From assembly GCA_946886975.1 (NCBI GenBank), contig CAMPJV010000010.1:1-20413 (forward strand): a DNA stretch of 20,413 bases, in the 5' to 3' direction. The notes under the pieces were generated by a model, which made no database searches, was not told the DNA's origin, and saw nothing but the letters and a program-made list of their open reading frames with translations. The position numbers and the translations under genes were made by a program. The DNA is from an uncultured Taibaiella sp. Its GTDB lineage: Bacteria > Bacteroidota > Bacteroidia > Chitinophagales > Chitinophagaceae. Shown piece after piece: positions 14,126-20,413 of this stretch; positions within the stretch are counted from its first letter, which is position 1, and every line of letters starts with the position of its first letter.

Positions 14126-15635
14126 TATTGATATTGTTGAGCAAGTACTCCATTCCGATCAGCTCGGCGCAAGTGGCAATCGCAGTAATGCTTACCCCCA
14201 GTACGCCATGCAGGTTCACATTCTGGCCAGTGAGTAACAGATTAGGGATCCTAGTGCGCGTAGATACTGTTGTTTCAGCTGGCTTTCTCACATCTTTCAA
14301 TGTGCCGTAAAGTGCGCCCTCGGGAGTAGCAGTGTAATCTCTGTAGGTTAAAGGAGTGGCAGAACTGGCGGCAATAATATTACCTCTCAATTCAGGTAAA
14401 CGCCGATAGACTTTCTCTAATAATAACTCAGTACGCCTCTGCTTAAAATCTTCATACTCCGGTCCCCTATCCTCCTCATGGCCGGAATGATTTGATGTGT
14501 CTGCCCATTGCTTCACTTCATCATAATGCATATAAGTAAGTATAGAGAGGCTTTCAGCGTATCCTTCGTGACGTTGGGAGCCAGTGAAGTACAATGCATA
14601 GTTTAGAGGCCATTCTTCTGGCAAGTACTTAACTGCCCTCCACACGTCCTCATGGGCATGCCAGTAGATATTGTAATCACGGAAAGGAACAGTCCCAGGA
14701 TTCAGAACGAGATTTACCATAAAAGCTGAGGTAGTCTGTCTAATATCAAGAAGGCGTTTTCGGTAGGCAGGCCGGATCAATTTACTTTCTAAAATGCGGA
14801 AGAGTGCATTGGGATGAATATTGGCAATAAATTGTCTTCCATAAAATCGCTGCCCGCCGAGACTTTCTGCATATTCTAGCCGGCCGTTTCTCTCGACGAG
14901 CTCTACTATTTCGGTATTACGATATATAGTGCCACCAAGCGATAGGAGTTCACGCCAAAGGTGCTTTGCAATCTCAGAACTTCCGGGGACTACCTTATGG
15001 GCACTATGAATATAACTCTCAGAAACCAATGCATGAAGATAGAATGGGGATACGTCCTTTTCACCAGCATACAACAGGTTATTTCCTGCAAGAACATTCT
15101 GAAGCTTTCGGTTTTGTGTTATGTTGCTTAACGTCTCGGTGAGCGGCCAGCCAGCGATAATCGCTTTTTCATCCGGAGAGCCTAACCGAAGTCGATAAAG
15201 AGGGAAATGATCACCAACGGTGGTAAGGACTTTTATATACCCTTCTAAATCTTCTCTTTCTTTAGGAAAGTATGGAATCAACTGTTCGACGAAGTTATTG
15301 AATCCTACGGCGAGTGGATAAGACAAATCATCTTCATTTAACACGATCCTATCAAACCCATTCTCATCAAAAGACTTAAGCTTAAGCTTATCCAAGATGC
15401 CGGCGTATTGAAATATCTTATTGAGTGTGTGACCCTCTCCTAATCCACCTATATAATGGACACAGCTATCAAATACCGTCTTTTGGAATGAGAAAGTCTG
15501 GAGACAACCACCAATCTGCTTATCCTTTTCAAGCACGCAGACCTTCATTCCTTCTTTAGCAAGGATAACTGCAGATAAGAGTCCACCAAGACCACTCCCG
15601 ATAATTACAACATCGTATGTCTGGTCAGGTGACAA
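14115..15635 (-). CDS. FAD-dependent oxidoreductase, phytoene desaturase / retinol saturase-like
   Basis: This encodes 506 residues. The N-terminal dinucleotide-binding fold is clear: VVIIGSGLGGLLSA (9-22; GxGxxG at 13-18) with Glu36 closing the strand, then GGCLQTF. The C-terminus LLLTGQNVNLHGVLGVSITA (467-486) is the second FAD-contact motif shared by CrtI, CrtISO and RetSat enzymes. These act on carotenoids or related polyenes, but the substrate here is unknown and no other carotenoid gene is in view. The only in-frame start that keeps the FAD motif intact is TTG at 15635 (or CTG four codons earlier), since the first ATG is residue 30, after the fold begins. The start lies 23 nt after the phosphohexomutase stop, on the same strand, so the two are probably one operon. 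Confidence 0.88.
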   Translation of the reverse strand: MSPDQTYDVVIIGSGLGGLLSAVILAKEGMKVCVLEKDKQIGGCLQTFSFQKTVFDSCVHYIGGLGEGHTLNKIFQYAGILDKLKLKSFDENGFDRIVLNEDDLSYPLAVGFNNFVEQLIPYFPKEREDLEGYIKVLTTVGDHFPLYRLRLGSPDEKAIIAGWPLTETLSNITQNRKLQNVLAGNNLLYAGEKDVSPFYLHALVSESYIHSAHKVVPGSSEIAKHLWRELLSLGGTIYRNTEIVELVERNGRLEYAESLGGQRFYGRQFIANIHPNALFRILESKLIRPAYRKRLLDIRQTTSAFMVNLVLNPGTVPFRDYNIYWHAHEDVWRAVKYLPEEWPLNYALYFTGSQRHEGYAESLSILTYMHYDEVKQWADTSNHSGHEEDRGPEYEDFKQRRTELLLEKVYRRLPELRGNIIAASSATPLTYRDYTATPEGALYGTLKDVRKPAETTVSTRTRIPNLLLTGQNVNLHGVLGVSITAIATCAELIGMEYLLNNINKQG

Positions 15636-15658
15636 TGTAAGGCTCAGCTATATTTAAA

Positions 15659-17053
15659 TTACTCGACTCCAGCCATCATCATCTCTTTTATATCTTCCAT
15701 GATGCGCTTTGCGATATTGTTAGCCATTGTTTCGCTGCTGCTTTCAGAATAGATTCGTATGATCGGTTCTGTATTGGAAGTGCGCAGATGAACCCAATCT
15801 GTGTCGAATTCGATCCGAAGACCGTCTTCTGTATTTACAGGTTGTTTTTTGTACTTATCCTTGATTCGCTTAAAAATCTGCTTCACATTAACGTCCTCAT
15901 TTAGCTCGATCTTGTTCTTCGAGATATAATAACGAGGATATGTGTTTCTTAGGGCCTTTGCACTTTTCCCAAACTTAGCCAACTGGGTAAGAAATAGTGC
16001 TATACCTATCAGAGCGTCCCGCCCATAGTGGAGCTCAGGCACAATCACGCCGCCGTTACCTTCACCACCAATCACAGCATTGGTTTCCTTCATCTTCTTG
16101 ACAACATTTACCTCACCCACAGCACTCGGCGTATAAACTCCTCCGTGCTTTTCCGTAATGTCGCGCAAAGCCCTGGTTGAAGACATATTTGAAACGGTGT
16201 TTCCTTTTTTGTTCGACAACATAAAATCTGCAATAGCGACAAGAGTATACTCCTCGCCGAACAGGCTCCCATCGTCGCAGACGAAGCAAAGTCTGTCTAC
16301 GTCAGGATCCACCGCAATGCCCAAATGAGCATTATTCTTTTCAACTGTTTTACAGAGCTCGCGCAGATGTTCCGGAAGAGGTTCAGGATTGTGTGCAAAC
16401 TTGCCTGTCACTTCCTCGTTAATCATCAATATATCATCGACCCCCAAGGCTTTGAGTAACGCCGGCACAGCAATCGCGCCTGTGGAGTTCACCGGATCAA
16501 CGGCTATCTTAAAATTCTTCTTTTTAATCGCTTTGACATCTACTAACGGATGTTTAAGTATCTCTTCTATGTGCTTTTTGATATACTCCTCTGAGGTTGT
16601 GATGGTCCCCAATTTATTTACATCAGCAAAGCTGACTTCCCCCTTTTCTGCATAGTCGAGGATCCATTGCCCCTCCTCTGCGTCTAAAAATTCGCCCTCA
16701 CTATTTAATAGCTTTAATGCATTCCATTCTTTGGGATTATGACTCGCGGTAAGAATTATGCCGCCCCCAGCATTTTCCATCTTCACTGCTATTTCAACTG
16801 TCGGAGTAGTACTGAGGCCAAGGTCCAATACATCAAACCCCATGCCCTGGAGTGAAGCAGCTACAAGATTCCTTACCATTTCCCCCGAAATTCTTCCATC
16901 TCTGCCGATTACGATCTTGGTATTGGGCCCTTGCTTTGCAACCCAGGCCCCGTAAGCAGTAGTGAATTTGACAATGTCAATTGGGGTTAAAGAAGTTCCA
17001 GGCTTTCCACCGATAGTTCCTCTGATGCCTGAAATAGATTTAATTAATGCCAT
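15659..17053 (-). CDS. glmM: Phosphoglucosamine / phosphomannomutase family enzyme
   Basis: This encodes 464 residues with the ATG at 17053; the frame is open seven codons further, but MALIKSISGIRGTIGG is the family N-terminus. All four active-site loops are present. The phosphoserine loop TASHNPKEWNALK has Ser104, the magnesium loop DPDVDR uses Asp249, Asp251 and Asp253, the sugar loop is GEGNGG (330-335), and the phosphate loop is RTSNTEP (424-430). GlmM turns glucosamine-6-phosphate into glucosamine-1-phosphate for cell-wall and lipopolysaccharide precursors. The sugar loop differs from the E. coli GlmM one, and phosphomannomutase activity cannot be ruled out, so the symbol is tentative. 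A perfect -7 box lies 32 nt upstream. The oxidoreductase gene follows closely downstream. Confidence 0.92.
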   Translation of the reverse strand: MALIKSISGIRGTIGGKPGTSLTPIDIVKFTTAYGAWVAKQGPNTKIVIGRDGRISGEMVRNLVAASLQGMGFDVLDLGLSTTPTVEIAVKMENAGGGIILTASHNPKEWNALKLLNSEGEFLDAEEGQWILDYAEKGEVSFADVNKLGTITTSEEYIKKHIEEILKHPLVDVKAIKKKNFKIAVDPVNSTGAIAVPALLKALGVDDILMINEEVTGKFAHNPEPLPEHLRELCKTVEKNNAHLGIAVDPDVDRLCFVCDDGSLFGEEYTLVAIADFMLSNKKGNTVSNMSSTRALRDITEKHGGVYTPSAVGEVNVVKKMKETNAVIGGEGNGGVIVPELHYGRDALIGIALFLTQLAKFGKSAKALRNTYPRYYISKNKIELNEDVNVKQIFKRIKDKYKKQPVNTEDGLRIEFDTDWVHLRTSNTEPIIRIYSESSSETMANNIAKRIMEDIKEMMMAGVE

Positions 17054-17085
17054 AGATGATAAGACTTTCAACAATATTGTGGCAG

Positions 17086-17093
17086 CAAAGATA
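17086..17093 (-). promoter_or_regulatory. -7 promoter box of the phosphohexomutase gene
   Basis: On the minus strand this reads TATCTTTG, an exact TAnnTTTG match, 32 nt upstream of the ATG. A TTTA (17114-17111) at 17-nt spacing could act as a -33 element. It probably drives the mutase and the oxidoreductase together. Confidence 0.65.
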
Positions 17094-17239
17094 AGCCATT
17101 AAGCAGCCTGTAAATTATTAATACGTCAGATTTTTTGAAGAAATTACATCATGAATTGCAGGCGATTAGTCGCTACAGGCCTCAATCTGAATGAGCGGGA
17201 TAAGTTTTCCCTTTGAATGGTGTATCTGGATTACTCTTG

Positions 17240-17656
17240 TCAGTAGCCACTTGCAAACCAGAGCCTCGCTATCGAGTCTGTTATGTTAACAAGCTCTCGA
17301 TAAGAATCAGGTTTGGTGACAAAACAATTGGCACCCAGTTCATAAGAGGCCTCACGATCCCTTTCAGATGACGAAGTCGTAAGAACAATCACAGGAATCC
17401 CCCGTAATTCTTTGTTTCCCTTTATCTCCTTTAGCACGTCTCTACCGTCTTTTCCAGGCATATTCAGATCCAGAAGTATAACAACAGGCTTTGCACCCTT
17501 TGGAACGGAAGCGAGATGATCAATGAGTTGATCGCCACTTTTCATAAAAACATATTCCTGGTTATGCTTGTTCTCCAGGAAGGCGTCGCGTATTGATTCA
17601 CGGTCATCTGCGTCGTCATCTACAATAAATACTGAATGCTGCTGGTTTGGCTTCAT
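17240..17656 (-). CDS. Single-domain response regulator (REC only)
   Basis: This encodes 138 residues made up of one receiver domain with no output domain. The acidic pocket is Asp13-Asp15 in IVDDDADD, the phosphoacceptor is Asp63 in LLDLNMPGKDG, the conserved Thr93/Thr94 lie in VLTTSSS, and Lys115 is in VTKPDS. It resembles the CheY/Rcp1-like regulators paired with PAS or phytochrome kinases. Its ATG overlaps the TGA of the histidine kinase by four bases (ATGA), so the two are very likely translated together and form a cognate pair. Without an output domain it probably acts by protein contact, passes phosphate to another protein, or serves as a phosphate sink. No terminator is clear downstream. 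Confidence 0.95.
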   Translation of the reverse strand: MKPNQQHSVFIVDDDADDRESIRDAFLENKHNQEYVFMKSGDQLIDHLASVPKGAKPVVILLDLNMPGKDGRDVLKEIKGNKELRGIPVIVLTTSSSERDREASYELGANCFVTKPDSYRELVNITDSIARLWFASGY

Positions 17657-20413
17657 ACTGGAAAAATGATCGTGAATGTTGCTCCCTGGTGATTTGTTCC
17701 CTTTGCTGTAATGACCCCCCCATGGTTTTCTGCAATTTTCCTGCAGATGGCCAACCCAATGCCTGTACCCTCGTATTCAGTCTTCCCGTGAAGACGTTGA
17801 AAGATAGTAAATATTTTGTTTGCAAACTGATTATCAAATCCTATTCCATTATCCTGTACATCAATCATTAAAAATCGGTTAGCCTTACTCAACCCGTATT
17901 TTTCGCCTTCCTGGGCTGACAAATATTGATGATCTATCCGTATTTCAGGTTGCACTTCTTCCCGCGCAAACTTCAGTGAGTTACTGAGGAGGTTCTGAAA
18001 CAACTGCCTGAATTGTGATGGGACGATTTTGGCCGATGGCAGCTCACTGTATATAATTAGCGCTTTGCGTTCATCTATTTTGTATTCCAAGGTCACCAGT
18101 ACTTCGTCTAGAATGGCCTTTAAGCTGTACGTTTCAAATCCCTTGTTTCCCGATATGACAGACACAGATAACAGGTCGTTGACCATATTCTGCATCCGTT
18201 TTGAAGACTCCATGATCTTGTTGATATACAGTCTCCCTTCTTCAGAAAGGCTTTCATATTGGGAGCTAATAAGTCTGTCACTAAAAGTCGATATCTTCCT
18301 TAGTGGCTCTTTCAGGTCATGACTGGCAACATAGGCATATTCCTCCAGACTGGCATTCGACTGCTGAAGCTCCAGATTTTTTTGATAGAGAGAAAGCTCC
18401 GCCTCTTCCTGTTCCGTTACGTCCACCGATACATTCAAGACATGTTCCACCATCCCTTTACTATCCCTGTCGAAAATAGTCCCGTATGTATGAAACCACC
18501 TGTATCCTCCTTCCTTGTGCCGCAACCTGTATTTAAACTCGACCACTATTTCATTACCATCTGATGGGGGATTCGCGTTGGCCTCTTCAAGAGCCTTTTG
18601 ATTCTTCTCGACTACAGAAGCAATATCCTCGGGATGAAGAATACTCATAAGAAACTCTATGCCATTCCTGCTGACCTCATCTACATCGTATCCGAGTATC
18701 TTTTGAAAAGCCTGGTTTAAATAGGTATACTTACCCGTCCTGACATTGTATGACGCAATGAGCGATGGTGTAGTGTTCGTGATCTTTTGGATGAACTCCC
18801 TGTTCGCCCTTAGCTGCCTTTCTACAAGCTGTTGTTTAGTTACGTCCTGACCTGTTCCCACCATCTGGTAAGGCTTTCCTTCGTCATCCGTCAGAACCTC
18901 TCCTCTGGATTGAACAATTTTTTCTGTACCATTATCTAACAATATCCTGTGATAAAAGTCGTATGGCTCATGCTGCTTTAAAGAGTTTTCCAGGTGAGCA
19001 AGTAGCAAGTCTTTGTCATCAGGATGGATATGCGCCAGGTAATTCTCAAAGGTCACCTCTTTGGAAATATCGTCAAATCCAAATATCCTGTACAACTCCT
19101 CCGTCCAGACTATCTTATTGGTCGCAATATCCCAGGTCCAGTTACCTATATGAGACAGGGCCTGAGCCTGCTTGTACAAGAAGTCGCTTTGCTGAAGACG
19201 TTCTATCAGATTTTGTCGATCTGTCTCATCCTGGCAAGTGCCTACCATCTTTACAGCCTTCCCGTTCTCATCAAATACTATTTCCGTTTTGCTATGTATG
19301 ATCTTGTGACTGCCGTCCCTGAGCAAAGCGCCAAAATAGAAATCACTTGGTTTTGCCGTTGCCATTGTTTCTTTTATCTGCAAAAACCGGTCGTCTCGTT
19401 CTGATGGCTTGATAAAGGAAAGGTATTTTTCAAGCGTAGCTTCCTCCGACTGAGGCTCCAGTCCATAAATGCGATACATCTCATCACTCCAGTCCATCTT
19501 GTCCGTTGCTATATTCCAGGCCCAATTGCCTATGTGAGTTCTTGCTTGTGCTTCTTTATAGAGCTGCTCACTTTCCTGCAACTTTTCTATCAGCATTTGA
19601 CGCTCAGTGACATCCTGCAGAGTGCCGATCACCTTGTAAGGCTTCCCCTCATCTGCTAGGACTTCTCCAATGGAATGAACAATCTTGGTAACGCCATTGG
19701 CCAAAATGATCCTGTAGTAAAAATCAAACGGCAGAAGGTTCTCGATACTTGTGTTAACAATCTGAGTTATCCTTTCAGTATCATCCGGATGGCGAAAACC
19801 TGCGGTGAGTTCCATTGTAATTTCCGTATCCGGCGGTAAGTCATAGATTCGGTACAGTTCTTCCGACCAGCTTACTTTGTCATGCAGCAGATCCCACATC
19901 CAGTTACCGATATGCGACATCGCCTGGGCCTGCTTATAAAGATGTTCAGCGCGTTGAAACCGCTGTACCATATGATGTTTTTCAGTCACATCCATCACGG
20001 TGCCTTTGAATGTAGATGGTATTTCTCCGCTAAATGAAACAACACCTCGTGACCAGACAATCCTTTCACCTCCCTCCCTGGTAATTAGCCGGTATTCGCA
20101 CTCGTACTGCCCCAGGCCGGACATGGCATCCTCCATAGCTTTCATCACTTTACCCTTATCTGCCGGATGCACTTTCTTCATAAAATGCTCTATGTCGCCG
20201 GTCTTGTCAAGATCAAGTATTTTCAAAAGCTGCGGAGTTGCGCTTATCGACTTTCCCACGAGGTCCCAGTCAAAACTTCCAAGGTCAGCTATCTCCTGCG
20301 CCTCCAGCAGTTGCTCTTCACGGTGTTCCACCATTATTGCATGGTGATTGATCCTCTGGTTCAGTAGGTCAATAAATGTGTCAGTTGTAGCCGTATCACC
20401 CACCAGCTGATAG
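17653..20413 (-). CDS. Multi-PAS sensor histidine kinase, N-terminus beyond the window
   Basis: At least 919 residues are visible, and the frame stays open to the right edge (the GTG at 20403 is not a convincing start), so the N-terminus is missing. Counting from that GTG, five PAS units lie at about 32-145, 155-270, 281-397, 409-528 and 535-665. Units 2-4 are close copies of one another. A DHp/HisKA helix follows with the phosphorylated His695 (VASHDLKEPLRKIS). The ATPase domain has an N box (LFQNLLSNSLKFAR, 801-814), G1 (DNGIGFD, 851-857) and G2 (GTGIGLAI, 879-886), ending in TFTIIFPV. No transmembrane helix is visible, so it is probably cytoplasmic. Partner: the overlapping response regulator. 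The signal is unknown; PAS domains may bind flavin, heme or small ligands, and no deciding residue is seen. Confidence 0.95.
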   Translation of the reverse strand, partial: YQLVGDTATTDTFIDLLNQRINHHAIMVEHREEQLLEAQEIADLGSFDWDLVGKSISATPQLLKILDLDKTGDIEHFMKKVHPADKGKVMKAMEDAMSGLGQYECEYRLITREGGERIVWSRGVVSFSGEIPSTFKGTVMDVTEKHHMVQRFQRAEHLYKQAQAMSHIGNWMWDLLHDKVSWSEELYRIYDLPPDTEITMELTAGFRHPDDTERITQIVNTSIENLLPFDFYYRIILANGVTKIVHSIGEVLADEGKPYKVIGTLQDVTERQMLIEKLQESEQLYKEAQARTHIGNWAWNIATDKMDWSDEMYRIYGLEPQSEEATLEKYLSFIKPSERDDRFLQIKETMATAKPSDFYFGALLRDGSHKIIHSKTEIVFDENGKAVKMVGTCQDETDRQNLIERLQQSDFLYKQAQALSHIGNWTWDIATNKIVWTEELYRIFGFDDISKEVTFENYLAHIHPDDKDLLLAHLENSLKQHEPYDFYHRILLDNGTEKIVQSRGEVLTDDEGKPYQMVGTGQDVTKQQLVERQLRANREFIQKITNTTPSLIASYNVRTGKYTYLNQAFQKILGYDVDEVSRNGIEFLMSILHPEDIASVVEKNQKALEEANANPPSDGNEIVVEFKYRLRHKEGGYRWFHTYGTIFDRDSKGMVEHVLNVSVDVTEQEEAELSLYQKNLELQQSNASLEEYAYVASHDLKEPLRKISTFSDRLISSQYESLSEEGRLYINKIMESSKRMQNMVNDLLSVSVISGNKGFETYSLKAILDEVLVTLEYKIDERKALIIYSELPSAKIVPSQFRQLFQNLLSNSLKFAREEVQPEIRIDHQYLSAQEGEKYGLSKANRFLMIDVQDNGIGFDNQFANKIFTIFQRLHGKTEYEGTGIGLAICRKIAENHGGVITAKGTNHQGATFTIIFPV
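18820..19953 (-). repeat. Three near-duplicate PAS modules inside the histidine kinase gene
   Basis: Units beginning at about 19941, 19563 and 19179 each start with LYK(Q/E)AQA..(S/T)HIGNW.W and continue with W(S/T)(E/D)E(L/M)YRI. Each ends with (V/M)(I/V)GT.QD(V/E)T. They are 126 and 128 residues apart. The first and fifth PAS units are clearly more divergent, which indicates recent internal duplication of one module. Confidence 0.8.

Overview
The window comes from a Bacteroidota chromosome, probably from the Chitinophagales/Sphingobacteriia side of the phylum; that finer placement is inference. The main evidence is a secreted protein with a type IX secretion (Por) C-terminal sorting domain, repeated TAnnTTTG-type -7 promoter boxes, a Tgt that has lost most zinc ligands, a eukaryote-like citrate synthase, a deoxyhypusine-synthase-family protein and a Bacteroidota-type Ku. 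Nothing looks like a phage, transposon, CRISPR array, tRNA or rRNA. The layout is that of a core chromosome, with mostly short operons, several convergent pairs and clear hairpin terminators.

Left part (1-2700): the first codons of a minus-strand gene that leaves the window, a putative small membrane protein, a four-helix membrane protein, and a membrane-anchored metallo-beta-lactamase-fold hydrolase. A 680-bp gap follows, between the divergent hydrolase and rhomboid genes. It holds a tandem array with an 11-bp period (about 15 units) that no gene explains.

Middle (2700-10550): a rhomboid protease and tgt, then a run of mixed-orientation genes: a T9SS-exported beta-propeller protein, an EcsC-family protein, a SIMPL-domain protein, a glycine-zipper lipoprotein, a GNAT acetyltransferase and a small secreted protein. 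An LptF/LptG-family lipopolysaccharide permease closes the block. Much of this part concerns the cell envelope.

Right part (10600-20413): Ku for end joining, with no LigD in view; citrate synthase; and the deoxyhypusine-synthase-family protein, which may make homospermidine. After a bidirectional terminator, the minus strand carries a phosphoglucosamine/phosphomannomutase followed at close distance by a CrtI/RetSat-like oxidoreductase with a TTG start. It also carries a multi-PAS sensor histidine kinase, cut by the right edge, whose stop overlaps the start of a single-domain response regulator by 4 nt (ATGA), so the two are very likely co-translated.

No complete new defence or mobile system is visible. 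The items most worth a second look are the 11-bp helical-period array, the deoxyhypusine-synthase homologue in a bacterium, the reduced zinc site of Tgt, the direct repeat over the citrate synthase promoter, and the near-leaderless tgt and ecsC-like promoters.
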